Source of the DNA: Chitinimonas viridis
Lineage (GTDB): Bacteria > Pseudomonadota > Gammaproteobacteria > Burkholderiales > Chitinimonadaceae
DNA length: 64,000 bases
Reading direction: 5' to 3'
Assembly (NCBI RefSeq): GCF_030409555.1
Contig: NZ_JAUFPU010000018.1
Location: 197,937 to 261,936 of the forward strand
Both the position numbers and the translations under genes were made by a program. Positions within the stretch are counted from its first letter, which is position 1, and every line of letters starts with the position of its first letter. Shown one piece after another: positions 26,047 through 34,683 of the stretch. The notes under the pieces were generated by a model that had not been told where the DNA came from, did no database searches, and was given only the letters and a program-made list of their open reading frames with translations.

Positions 26047-26880
26047 TTACTTGCGCATGCCGTGGCGGCGCGCATGCCACCACTGGATCAGATTGATGGC
26101 CAGGATCAGGACAAAGGAGATCAGCAGCATCACCGTGGCGATCGCCGTTGCCCCGGCATAGTCGTATTGCTCCAGCTTGCCTATGATCAGCAGCGGCACG
26201 ATTTCCGACTCCAGCGGAATGTTGCCGGCGATAAAGATGACCGACCCGTACTCGCCTATGGCCCGGGCAAAGGCCAGGGTAAAGCCGGTCAGCAAGGCAG
26301 GCAGTGCCGCCGGAAAAATGATCTTGCAGAAGGTCTGCCAGCGATTGGCCCCCAGGCAGGCAGCGGCCTCTTCCAGCTCGGCCTCCAGATCCTGCAGCAC
26401 CGGCTGCACCGTGCGCACCACAAAGGGCAGGCCGATAAAGGTCAGCGCTACCACCACGCCCAAGGGCTTGAAAGCCACCTGTATGCCCAACTTGGCCAGT
26501 TGCTCGCCTATCAGCCCATTGGGCGCATACAGGGTAGTCAGGGCAATACCCGCCACCGCGGTAGGCAGGGCGAATGGCAGATCAACCAGCGCATCGACTA
26601 TGCGCTTGCCAGGAAAGGAATAGCGCACCAGCACCCAGGCCACCAGCAGGCCGGCAAACAGGTTGATGACGGCGGCGATGAGGCTGGCGCCAAAGGTCAG
26701 TTGGTAGGCCGCCACCACCCGCTCGCTGCTGACCACCTGCCAGAACTCGGCCAGGCTCAGGCTGGTGGTCTTGATCACCAGGGCCGACAAGGGGATCAGC
26801 ACCAGCAGGCTGAGGTACACAATGGTGTAGCCAAATGCCAGGTTGAAGCCGGGCAGGACGCTGGGTTGTTTGAATCGCAT
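26047..26880 (-). CDS. cysT: Sulfate ABC transporter permease CysT (CysU)
   Basis: The 277-aa permease has six predicted membrane helices (SVLPGFNLAFGYTIVYLSLL near the N-terminus) and the EAA loop LGANRWQTFCKIIFPAALPA. IGEYGSVIFIAGNIP near residue 210 is typical of CysT. It partners CysW. It starts 62 bases after the sulfate-binding protein gene and is followed by cysW after 9 bases. The length is usual for the family. Confidence 0.92.
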   Translation of the reverse strand: MRFKQPSVLPGFNLAFGYTIVYLSLLVLIPLSALVIKTTSLSLAEFWQVVSSERVVAAYQLTFGASLIAAVINLFAGLLVAWVLVRYSFPGKRIVDALVDLPFALPTAVAGIALTTLYAPNGLIGEQLAKLGIQVAFKPLGVVVALTFIGLPFVVRTVQPVLQDLEAELEEAAACLGANRWQTFCKIIFPAALPALLTGFTLAFARAIGEYGSVIFIAGNIPLESEIVPLLIIGKLEQYDYAGATAIATVMLLISFVLILAINLIQWWHARRHGMRK

Positions 26881-26942
26881 GGGGCGTCAGATCATCGGGG
26901 AGTGGAAGGCAGGGGGCGCCACGGCGCCCCCCGATGCGGCGA

Positions 26943-27944
26943 TTACTTCTTGGTATAGACCTGGTCGAAACTGCCGCCATCGTCGAAGTGGGTCTTCTGG
27001 GCCCGACGCCAGCCGCCGAACACTTCATCCACGGTAAACAGCTTGATGGCAGGGAACTGAGCAGCATACTTCTTGGCGATAGCCGCATCCTGCGGGCGCA
27101 GGTAGTTCTGCGCAGCGATCTCCTGCGCCGCCGTAGTCCACAGGAACTTGAGATACTCTTCGGCCGCCTTGCGTGTGCCCTTCTTGTCCACCACCTTGTC
27201 CACCACGGTAACCGGGGGTTCGGCGCGGATGGACAGCGACGGGTACACCACCTCGAACTGGCCGCGGCCAAATTCGCGGGCAATCATTTCCGCCTCGTTC
27301 TCGAAGGTCAGCAGCACATCGCCTATCTGGCGCTGCATGAAAGTGGTGGTTGCGGCACGGCCGCCCGAATCCAGCACCGGCACGTTCTTCAAGAGACCTG
27401 CCACAAAATCACGGGCCTTCTGCTCGTTGCCGCCCGGCTGGCGCAGGGCATAGCCCCAAGCGGCCAGATAGCTGTAGCGGCCATTGCCGGTCACCTTGGG
27501 ATTGGGCATCACCACCTGCACACCCGGCTTGACCAGATCGGACCAATCCTTGATCTGCTTGGGATTGCCCTTGCGCACGATCAACACCTGCAGGCTGGTG
27601 AACGGCAGGCTGTTGTTGGGCAAGCGGCTAGCCCAGCTTTCCGGTATCAGCTTGGCCTTGTCGTGCAGGGCATCGATATCCGGCGGCATGTTCATGGTGA
27701 TCACATCGGCTTCCAGGCCATCTATCACCGCCCTGGCCTGCTTGCCCGATCCGCCATGCGACTGCTGTATCACCAGATCCTCGCCGGTCTTGGCCTTGTA
27801 GGCTTTGATAAAGGCCGGGTTCAGATCCTTGTAGAAATCGCGCATCACGTCGTACGAGACATTGAGCAGCTCGGGGCCCGCCAGGGAGGCCGCCGACAGC
27901 GCTGTAGCCACTGCAGCAGTAAGCAATCGGGTCAGCTTGGTCAT
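26943..27944 (-). CDS. sbp: Periplasmic sulfate-binding protein (operon copy)
   Basis: The 333-aa protein has a signal peptide (MTKLTRLLTAAVATALSAAS) and the sulfate-binding signatures LNVSYDVMRDFYKDLNPAF and [20 protein letters not shown]. It captures sulfate or thiosulfate in the periplasm and hands it to CysTWA. I chose the ATG at 27944 because the signal peptide begins there. An ATG at 27983 is preceded by AAGGA, would add 13 residues, and lies in the loop of an inverted repeat at 27964-28000. A second, separate Sbp is encoded at 32158. Confidence 0.9.
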   Translation of the reverse strand: MTKLTRLLTAAVATALSAASLAGPELLNVSYDVMRDFYKDLNPAFIKAYKAKTGEDLVIQQSHGGSGKQARAVIDGLEADVITMNMPPDIDALHDKAKLIPESWASRLPNNSLPFTSLQVLIVRKGNPKQIKDWSDLVKPGVQVVMPNPKVTGNGRYSYLAAWGYALRQPGGNEQKARDFVAGLLKNVPVLDSGGRAATTTFMQRQIGDVLLTFENEAEMIAREFGRGQFEVVYPSLSIRAEPPVTVVDKVVDKKGTRKAAEEYLKFLWTTAAQEIAAQNYLRPQDAAIAKKYAAQFPAIKLFTVDEVFGGWRRAQKTHFDDGGSFDQVYTKK

Positions 27945-27963
27945 ATCAGTCACGCCAGATGAA

Positions 27964-28000
27964 AATAAGGACGGGCTGAGCATAACAGTCCGTCCTTATT
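27964..28000 (-). terminator. Inverted repeat between cgl and sbp: terminator or leader hairpin
   Basis: AATAAGGACGG and CCGTCCTTATT form a perfect 11-bp inverted repeat with a 15-base loop, followed on the minus strand by TTTTC. It lies 38 bases after the cgl stop and 20 before the sbp ATG at 27944, so it may end the cbs-cgl transcript. The left arm also contains AAGGA and the loop contains an ATG in frame with sbp, so it could instead gate sbp translation or transcription. Confidence 0.55.
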
Positions 28001-28037
28001 CCCATTAAGAATGCTTTATTAAGCCCTAATAACCAGA

Positions 28038-29192
28038 TCAGCCTATCTGTGCCAAACCCTGGCGCAAGTCGTCTATCAGGTCATCCACATGCTCCACGCC
28101 AACCGAGAGACGCAGCAGATTGGGGCCAACGCCTCGACGCAAACGGTCTTCCTCAGGAATGGACGCATGGGTCATGGCCCATGGCAGATTGACTAGGCTC
28201 TCCACTCCACCCAGGCTCTCGGCCAGGGTAAACAGCTTGAGCGCCGCCAAGAAGCGCCGCACGCCGGCCTCGTCTGCCTGCAAGCGTACCGAGACGATGC
28301 CACCAAAGCCGCGCGGGAACTGCTGCCTGGCCAGCGCATGCTGGGGATGGCTGGGCAGTCCGGGGTAGATGACGTCGGCCACCCCAGCCTGCTGCCCCAG
28401 CCATTCGGCTATCGCCTGGGCATTGCTGCAATGGCGCTGCACCCGCAGTGGCAGGGTGCGCAGTCCACGGAGGGCCAGGAAGCTGGAGAACGGATCCAGC
28501 ACCCCGCCTATGGCGTTCTGCAGATAGCCCAGCCGCTCGGCCAGTTCAGGGCTACGGACAATGGCAGCCCCCCCGATCACATCCGAATGACCATTGAGGT
28601 ATTTGGTAATCGAGTGCAGCACGATATCGGCGCCGTATTCCAGCGGGCGCAGCAGATACGGCGTGGCAAAGGTGGCATCCACCACCACCAGGGCGCCAAC
28701 GGCATGGGCGGCGTCGATGGCAGCCCGCAGGTCGATCAGCTTGAGCAACGGGTTGGTCGGTATCTCAATCCACAAGAGCTTGGTGCTTGGGGTAATGGCG
28801 GCACGGACGGCGGCGGTATCTTCGGGCGCCACATAGCGCACCTTGAGTCCGGCACTGCGGTTACGCACACGCTCGAACATGCGGTAGGCACCGCCGTAGA
28901 GGTCATCCACCGCTACCACTTCGCTGCCGGCATCCAACAGCTCCAGCACGGTAGACATGGCCGCCAGGCCCGAGGCAAAGGCAAAGCCGGCGACGCCGCC
29001 TTCCAGCTCGGCCAGGGCCTTTTCGAACGCGCACCGGGTGGGGTTGCCGCTACGGGCGTACTCATAACCGCTGTGCTCGCCCGGCGCACGCTGGGCATAG
29101 GTCGAGCTGGTATAGATAGGTGGCATCACCGCGCCAGTCGCGTCCGGGGTGTAGCCCGCATGCACACTCAAGGTATCCAGGTGTTGTGTCAT
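28038..29192 (-). CDS. Cystathionine gamma-lyase/gamma-synthase family PLP enzyme
   Basis: The 384-aa Cys/Met-metabolism PLP enzyme has its cofactor lysine at K197 (HSITKYLNGHSD), SGYEYARSGNPTR near residue 41 and GGVESLVNLPWAMTHAS near the C-terminus. It either cleaves cystathionine to cysteine (gamma-lyase) or makes it (gamma-synthase); sequence alone rarely separates these. Following a cystathionine beta-synthase by 71 bases favours gamma-lyase and reverse transsulfuration from homocysteine to cysteine. Confidence 0.85.
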   Translation of the reverse strand: MTQHLDTLSVHAGYTPDATGAVMPPIYTSSTYAQRAPGEHSGYEYARSGNPTRCAFEKALAELEGGVAGFAFASGLAAMSTVLELLDAGSEVVAVDDLYGGAYRMFERVRNRSAGLKVRYVAPEDTAAVRAAITPSTKLLWIEIPTNPLLKLIDLRAAIDAAHAVGALVVVDATFATPYLLRPLEYGADIVLHSITKYLNGHSDVIGGAAIVRSPELAERLGYLQNAIGGVLDPFSSFLALRGLRTLPLRVQRHCSNAQAIAEWLGQQAGVADVIYPGLPSHPQHALARQQFPRGFGGIVSVRLQADEAGVRRFLAALKLFTLAESLGGVESLVNLPWAMTHASIPEEDRLRRGVGPNLLRLSVGVEHVDDLIDDLRQGLAQIG

Positions 29193-29263
29193 CGTGTCCT
29201 GCTCCTGCTTGGGCCAGGGTCATGGCCCGGTTATCGCATCAATTGCCTGCCGGTGCCATGCGC

Positions 29264-30631
29264 CTAGCGCCAGCGTTGCCGCCAGTGGTTGATCAGGTCG
29301 GCCTGGGTAATCAGGCCCAGGAAGCGTCCACGCTCCACCACGATGGCAACATGGCCCTCGTTGAAGGTACGCAGCAGCTTTTCGGTGCTATCGGTGGGCG
29401 ACAGGGTCTCCAGCTCGGTGCTCATGGCCTTGCGCACCGGCAGCCGGAAATGCTCGGGCTCATCATGCACCGCCAGCAACAGATCCCATTCGTCGATGAT
29501 GCCCACCACCTCGGCATCGCCCTCCACCACCGGCAGTTGCGACACATCATGCCGGCGCATGCGGGCGTAGACGTCGGCCAGGGTTTCGTCCGGCCGGCAG
29601 GTCACGGTTGCCCCCAGGTCATGGCGGCGGGTGATCAGGTCGGTCAGGTTGCCCTGCTGCGGCAGGTGCTTGAGCCCCTGGTCTATCAGCCAGCCCTCGT
29701 TGTACTGCTTGGATAGGTACTTGTTGCCGCTATCGCAGATAAAGGTCACCACCCGCTTGGGTTCGGTCTGGGCCCGGCAGTAGCGCAAGGCAGCCGCCAC
29801 CAGGGTACCGCTGGACGACCCGGCGAGCACGCCTTCCACCTCCAGCAACTGCCTTGCGGTATCGATACTCTCTTCATCGCCTATGCGATAAGCACGGTGC
29901 ACCGCGCTGAAGTCGGCCATGGGCGGAATAAAGTCCTCGCCTATGCCCTCCACCCGCCAGCTGCCGGCCTCGCCATAGCTGCCGGTTTCCACATAGTCGG
30001 CTAGCACCGATCCCACTGGGTCAGCCAGCACGAACTCCACGGCCGGGTCGGCCCGCTTGAAGAAACGCGACAGCCCGGTCAGGGTGCCGGCCGAGCCCAC
30101 GCCCACCACCACGGCATCCACAGCGTGCCCCAGTTGCTGCCATAACTCCGGCCCCGTGCCGTGCTCATGCGCAGCAGGGTTTGCCGGGTTGTTGAACTGG
30201 TCGATGTAATAGGCACCAGGGGTTTCCTGGGCAATGCGGCGGGCGTAGTCCTGGTAGTACAGCGGGTGGCCCTTGTTCACATCCGAGCGGGTAATGATGA
30301 CCTCGGCCCCCAGGGCCTTGAGATGGAAGATCTTCTCCAGGCTCATTTTGTCGGGCACCACCAGCTTGAGCTTGTAGCCCTTGCGGGCTGCCACCAGTGC
30401 CAGGCCCAGGCCGGTATTGCCGGCCGTGGCTTCGATGATGGTGGCCCCTGGCTGCAGCTTGCCTTCGCGTTCTGCCGCCTCGATCATGGTCAGGGCAATG
30501 CGGTCCTTGATGGAGCCGCCGGGGTTATGGCTTTCCAGCTTGACGAACAGCTCGCACGGGCCGGTATCCAGGCGGGTGAGCTGTATCAGCGGGGTCTGGC
30601 CTATCAGGCCTAGCATGGGATCAAAAGACAT
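29264..30631 (-). CDS. Cystathionine beta-synthase with CBS-pair domain
   Basis: The 455-aa protein has a fold-type II PLP domain (residues 1-315) with cofactor lysine K42 in NPGGSIKDRIAL, the phosphate loop GVGSAGTLTG and EATAGNTGLGLALVA. A C-terminal pair of CBS domains (about 335-455) probably senses adenosyl ligands. The domain order is that of cystathionine beta-synthase (no heme region). It condenses serine, or O-acetylserine in some homologues, with homocysteine. Together with the downstream gamma-lyase it forms a reverse transsulfuration pair. Confidence 0.88.
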   Translation of the reverse strand: MSFDPMLGLIGQTPLIQLTRLDTGPCELFVKLESHNPGGSIKDRIALTMIEAAEREGKLQPGATIIEATAGNTGLGLALVAARKGYKLKLVVPDKMSLEKIFHLKALGAEVIITRSDVNKGHPLYYQDYARRIAQETPGAYYIDQFNNPANPAAHEHGTGPELWQQLGHAVDAVVVGVGSAGTLTGLSRFFKRADPAVEFVLADPVGSVLADYVETGSYGEAGSWRVEGIGEDFIPPMADFSAVHRAYRIGDEESIDTARQLLEVEGVLAGSSSGTLVAAALRYCRAQTEPKRVVTFICDSGNKYLSKQYNEGWLIDQGLKHLPQQGNLTDLITRRHDLGATVTCRPDETLADVYARMRRHDVSQLPVVEGDAEVVGIIDEWDLLLAVHDEPEHFRLPVRKAMSTELETLSPTDSTEKLLRTFNEGHVAIVVERGRFLGLITQADLINHWRQRWR

Positions 30632-30782
30632 GATGAGTCTCTATAACAGGGCTAAGGCCACTGGCCGATTGTGTCGGCACAGCGCCGGGAAAGGGCACAT
30701 CCAGCCCCTAGGCGCACGAATGCACCGGGGCGGCCGGGAGCCGACATAATGCAACAACCAGCATACGGTAAGGTGGCTTGGA

Positions 30783-31307
30783 TCAGGATAGCCGGGAAAA
30801 GTGCAGCGTAAAGCCTTCACCGAGGTAGCCATCCAGCGTAGCCTGGGGCAAATCCGGTGGCAGCTCCAGCACGATGCCGGCGGGCGTCAGATCGAAATGC
30901 GACAGCATGCGGGCAAACGTGCGGCCATGCGCCGTCTTGACGTAGTCGAACAGACGAGGGTGTATGGCAATGACCAACGGGTCTCGCCGGCCTGCCACCT
31001 TGAAATGATTGAGCGCGTGTATCAGCCGGCACAATCGGTCCAGCTTGAGCAGGCCATCTTCGCCCGCCGCCAGGGTAAACAGCTTGCTGGCCGGAAAAGG
31101 TTCGCCATCCGGCCCGCGCACCTGCAAGTCGGCCCGGGCGAGGTGGGCGCCGCCCACCTCGATACGGCTGAAATGGCTGCGCAATTCGCACTTGAAAAAA
31201 CGCCCCACCACACCGCCTTCGTCCAGCACCAGCGGATAGCCTGCCACCCACTGGGTCGGCAGGCTGCCTATCAAGGCAGCCAGCGTCGCCTGCTGATCAG
31301 GGCTCAT
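30783..31307 (-). CDS. Degenerate EAL-like domain protein
   Basis: This 174-aa protein has an overall pattern resembling the middle of an EAL phosphodiesterase fold: LFTLAAGEDGLLKLDRLCRL, a strand like LVIAIHPRLFDYV, then AGIVLELPPD. The EAL, DDFGTG and glutamate/aspartate metal sites are absent, so catalysis is not expected. It may bind a nucleotide or protein. It lies between cbs and a peroxiredoxin gene on the same strand. The EAL resemblance is my judgement from pattern and needs a profile search. Confidence 0.5.
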   Translation of the reverse strand: MSPDQQATLAALIGSLPTQWVAGYPLVLDEGGVVGRFFKCELRSHFSRIEVGGAHLARADLQVRGPDGEPFPASKLFTLAAGEDGLLKLDRLCRLIHALNHFKVAGRRDPLVIAIHPRLFDYVKTAHGRTFARMLSHFDLTPAGIVLELPPDLPQATLDGYLGEGFTLHFSRLS

Positions 31308-31383
31308 GATGCCTGCACCCCGGCGGTGATCGGGGCAGCGTGATAGGCGTAGCGTACGAGCGCATGCAGCACGATGGCCTCCC

Positions 31384-32022
31384 TCAGCGGTTAGGCTGCG
31401 GCGTCAGGCGCAGATAGGGCCGCAAGGCGCGGTAGCCCCGTGGAAAGCGGCGCTGTATTTCCTCTGCATCGGTCAGGCTGGGTACGATCACCACATCGTC
31501 ACCATCCTGCCAGTTGGCCGGGGTGGCAACCTTGTGGTTGTCGGTCAGCTGCAGCGAATCGATCACCCGCAATATCTCGTGGAAATTGCGCCCGGTGCTG
31601 GCTGGGTAGGTCAGCGTCAGCCGTATTTTTCGCTCCGGGTCGATCACGAATACCGTGCGCACCGTCAGGTTGGCCAGCGAGTTGGGGTGGATCATGTCGT
31701 ACAGCGTGGCCACCTTGCGGTCGGCATCGGCCAGGATAGGGAAGTTGAGTTTGACGTCCTGAGTCTCCTCAATATCGCCCACCCAGCGGCTGTGCGATTC
31801 CAGGCTGTCCACGCTGACGGCCAGCGCCTTGACATTGCGCTTGGCAAACTCCCCCTTGAGCTTGGCGGTAAAGCCCAGCTCGGTGGTGCAGACCGGGGTA
31901 AAGTCGGCCGGGTGCGAGAACAGCAGCACCCAGCTATTGCCGGCCCAGCTATGCAGTGTGATCGGGCCTTCGGTGGATTCCTGGGTAAAGTCGGGGGCGA
32001 TATCGCCAAGGCGCAGGGTCAT
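31384..32022 (-). CDS. 1-Cys peroxiredoxin (Prx6/AhpC-TSA family)
   Basis: The 212-aa peroxiredoxin has its peroxidatic cysteine at C45 in HPADFTPVCTTELG. It has the long C-terminal domain typical of Prx6 (GDDVVIVPSLTDAEEIQRRF, PRGYRALRPYLR) and no resolving cysteine at the usual place. It reduces hydrogen peroxide and organic peroxides in the cytoplasm. The ATG at 32022 follows GAGGAGAGAAAG; a longer reading adds six implausible residues. It shares strand and neighbourhood with sulfur genes, consistent with control by sulfur or thiol status. Confidence 0.9.
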   Translation of the reverse strand: MTLRLGDIAPDFTQESTEGPITLHSWAGNSWVLLFSHPADFTPVCTTELGFTAKLKGEFAKRNVKALAVSVDSLESHSRWVGDIEETQDVKLNFPILADADRKVATLYDMIHPNSLANLTVRTVFVIDPERKIRLTLTYPASTGRNFHEILRVIDSLQLTDNHKVATPANWQDGDDVVIVPSLTDAEEIQRRFPRGYRALRPYLRLTPQPNR

Positions 32023-32157
32023 CTTTCTCTCCTCTATCAAATATGGGATACAAGCTCAGTTTGCTAGGGCAACGGGGAGGGTGCTGCAGCTAGGCCGGCC
32101 GACTGGGCCGCACCATGCCCGGCAGATCATGCGCGCGCTGCCCCTGCCCACCAACTA

Positions 32158-33156
32158 TCACTTGCTATAGATTTGGTCGAACACACCACCATCGCCAAAG
32201 TGGGCCTTCTGCACCTTGGCCCAACCGCCAAACACCGCATCGATGGTGAACAGATTGACCTTGGCGAACTTGCTGGCGTACTTGGCTGCCACATTGGCGT
32301 CGATGGGGCGGTAATAATTCTGCGCCGCAATCTCCTGTCCCACAGGGGAATACAGATACTCAAGATAGGCCTGCGCCACCTTGGCCGTGCCACGCTTGGC
32401 GGCATTCTTGTCCACCACGGCGACAGTCGGCTCAGCCAGGATGGACACCGAAGGCGTGATGATGTCGAACTTGTCCGGCCCCAGCTCCTTCACCGACAGA
32501 TAGGCCTCGTTCTCCCAGGCGATCAGCACATCACCAATACCCCGTTCGACAAAGGTCACAGTCGAGCCCCGGGCGCCGGTATCAAGCACCTTCACATTCC
32601 GGTACAGTTTGCCCACATAGTCCTTGGCGCGGGCCTCGCTGCCGCCCGGCTGCTTCAGCGCCCAGCCCCAGGCGGCCAGGTAGTTCCAGCGCGCACCGCC
32701 AGAAGTCTTGGGGTTGGGGGTAATCACCTCCACGCCCGGCTTCACCAGATCGCCCCAGTCACGAATGCCCTTGGGGTTGCCCTTGCGTACCAGGAAAACA
32801 ATGGTGGAGGTATAGGGGGCACTATTGTGCTTGAGGCGCTTCTGCCAATCGGCCGGCAGCAGCTTGGCCTTGTCGGCAATCTCATCGATATCGCCGGCCA
32901 GCGCCAGGGTCACCACATCGGCCTCCAGTCCATCAATCACCGAGCGTGCCTGCTTGCCCGAACCACCATGCGATTGCTTGACGTTGACATCGTCCCCGGT
33001 CTTTTTCTTCCAGTCGGCGGCAAAGGCCTTGTTGAAGTCCTGGTACAGCTCGCGGGTCGGATCGTAGGAGACATTGAGCAAATCGATACTGGCGGCCTGC
33101 ACAGACAAGGGCAGCAGGGCAGTGGCGACAAGGGCGGCGAGGGTCTTGCGGGACAT
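32158..33156 (-). CDS. Periplasmic sulfate-binding protein (second paralogue)
   Basis: The 332-aa protein has a signal peptide (cleaved after VQAA, about residue 21) and sulfate-binding signatures [17 protein letters not shown] and [20 protein letters not shown]. It is clearly paralogous to the Sbp at 26943 but divergent. The ribosome site GGAG precedes ATG. It has no permease of its own and probably feeds CysTWA with different affinity or ligand preference (thiosulfate or a related oxyanion). An AT-rich upstream region (33190-33250) is a plausible CysB target. Confidence 0.9.
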   Translation of the reverse strand: MSRKTLAALVATALLPLSVQAASIDLLNVSYDPTRELYQDFNKAFAADWKKKTGDDVNVKQSHGGSGKQARSVIDGLEADVVTLALAGDIDEIADKAKLLPADWQKRLKHNSAPYTSTIVFLVRKGNPKGIRDWGDLVKPGVEVITPNPKTSGGARWNYLAAWGWALKQPGGSEARAKDYVGKLYRNVKVLDTGARGSTVTFVERGIGDVLIAWENEAYLSVKELGPDKFDIITPSVSILAEPTVAVVDKNAAKRGTAKVAQAYLEYLYSPVGQEIAAQNYYRPIDANVAAKYASKFAKVNLFTIDAVFGGWAKVQKAHFGDGGVFDQIYSK

Positions 33157-33448
33157 GGTGCGCTCCGGTTGTTCGTTGTGATGTCGCCACTGTACCGAAG
33201 ACCATAAATTACATTAATGAATTTGAAATTAGATTTTTATTCCATTTGGAAATATTGAAGACTTGTCCGCGCCCCGTACGAACACTGTTTGCAGCTTGAA
33301 TCCGGATACATGTTTATAAACATCTTCGTCATCGGCCAGCAAGGATGCCGATGCTAAACTCAACAAAGCCTGAACTGAACACACTTGCAGTCTGTTGATA
33401 GAGCCATCACTTGGGCCGCCCCACCTTAACCCGTTCCAGAGGAATTCC
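33157..33448. promoter_or_regulatory. Divergent intergenic region between second sbp and efflux genes
   Basis: This 292-base gap separates genes read in opposite directions, so it should hold both promoters. Positions about 33200-33255 are strikingly AT-rich (AAATTACATTAATGAATTTG and TTTTTATTCCATTTGG) against a GC-rich background, as CysB-type LysR regulator sites tend to be. No exact -35/-10 pair is convincing. Confidence 0.35.
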
Positions 33449-34600
33449 ATGTCACGCCCCATTGTTCCCTGGCTGCTTGGCGGCAGCCTAGTTGCCGTCG
33501 TCACCTGGGCTGCCATCAAACCCTCTGGCGGCCAGGCAGACAAAGGAGGCCCCGGCGACAAACCCACCCTGGTCAGCACGGTATTGAGCCAAGCCCAGGA
33601 TGTACCCTTGCGCTTCGAAGCACAGGGCACGGTCGCCGCCTTGAACAAAGTGGAACTGCGGCCGCAGGTATCCAGCACCATACGCACCATCCATATCCGC
33701 GAAGGCCAGGACGTCAAGGCAGGCCAGCTGCTGTTTACCCTGGATAGCCGCGAGGACAACAGCCGGGTCGAGCAGAGCAGTGCCGAGCTGGCCCAGGCGC
33801 GTGCACAGCTGCACGAAGCCGAGCGCAACCTGGCCCGGTCCCGCGAGCTGTTGAAACAGCAGTTCATCTCGCAGAGCGCGGTCGACAGCGCCCAGTCCAC
33901 TGCCGACAGCCTGCGCGCCAGCCTGGCAGCCCGCCAGGCTGCATTGGGTTCGGCCAAGGTGGGGCTCAGCTACCAGAGCATCATCGCCCCGTTTGCCGGT
34001 CGGGCCGGCGCCATCGACATCCACCCCGGCTCGCTGGTGCAGCCCGGCATGGCACAGCCCTTGACCAGCGTCACCCAGCTCGACCCCATTGCAGTCAGCT
34101 TTACCCTGCCCGAACGGGAGCTGCAGCGGCTGCTGGCCGCACAGCAGGCCGGCCAGTCACCGGCCTATGTCACACTGGATAGCGGCGAGCGCATCCAAGG
34201 CAAGCTCAGCTTCATCGACAACAACGTCAATGCCGATAGCGGCACCATCCGCCTCAAGGCGGAGTTTCCCAACGGCAGGCACCAGCTTTGGCCTGGCGCC
34301 TTCGCACGGGTGGCGGTGGATCTGGGCATGGAAAAGCAGGCCGTCACCCTGCCCGTCGGCGCCCTGCAGACCGGCCCGCAAGGCCAGTTTGTCTACCTGG
34401 TGGCGCCTGACAGTACCGTCAAGCCCCAAGCCATCAAGCTCAGCCGGGTCATTACCCAGGACGGCAAGCAGTATGGCGTGGTCAGTGGCCTGCCCGCTGG
34501 CAAGAAGGTCGTGGTGGAAGGCGGCCAGAACCTGCGTCCCGGCGCCGCCATCAGCGAAGGCAAGGCCGGTGGTGAAAAACGTCAGGGCAAACCAGGCTGA
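33449..34600 (+). CDS. RND efflux periplasmic adaptor (MdtA/AcrA family)
   Basis: The 383-aa membrane fusion protein has an N-terminal anchor helix (IVPWLLGGSLVAVVTWAA), a lipoyl half (VSSTIRTIHIREGQDVKAGQ), an alpha-hairpin coiled coil (residues about 100-175), the second lipoyl half and beta-barrel domains. It bridges the inner-membrane pump to an outer-membrane channel. The ATG at 33449 has AGAGGAA upstream. It is followed 83 bases later by its transporter. No outer-membrane factor gene is adjacent, so the pair probably shares a TolC-like channel encoded elsewhere. Confidence 0.88.
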   Translation: MSRPIVPWLLGGSLVAVVTWAAIKPSGGQADKGGPGDKPTLVSTVLSQAQDVPLRFEAQGTVAALNKVELRPQVSSTIRTIHIREGQDVKAGQLLFTLDSREDNSRVEQSSAELAQARAQLHEAERNLARSRELLKQQFISQSAVDSAQSTADSLRASLAARQAALGSAKVGLSYQSIIAPFAGRAGAIDIHPGSLVQPGMAQPLTSVTQLDPIAVSFTLPERELQRLLAAQQAGQSPAYVTLDSGERIQGKLSFIDNNVNADSGTIRLKAEFPNGRHQLWPGAFARVAVDLGMEKQAVTLPVGALQTGPQGQFVYLVAPDSTVKPQAIKLSRVITQDGKQYGVVSGLPAGKKVVVEGGQNLRPGAAISEGKAGGEKRQGKPG

Positions 34601-34683
34601 CCGCCCCTGCGGCAACGCCTACCACACCATGCCCATAGGGCCTGCCTGGCAGCACAGCCCTGATAACGCAGCGTAGAGCCCAT

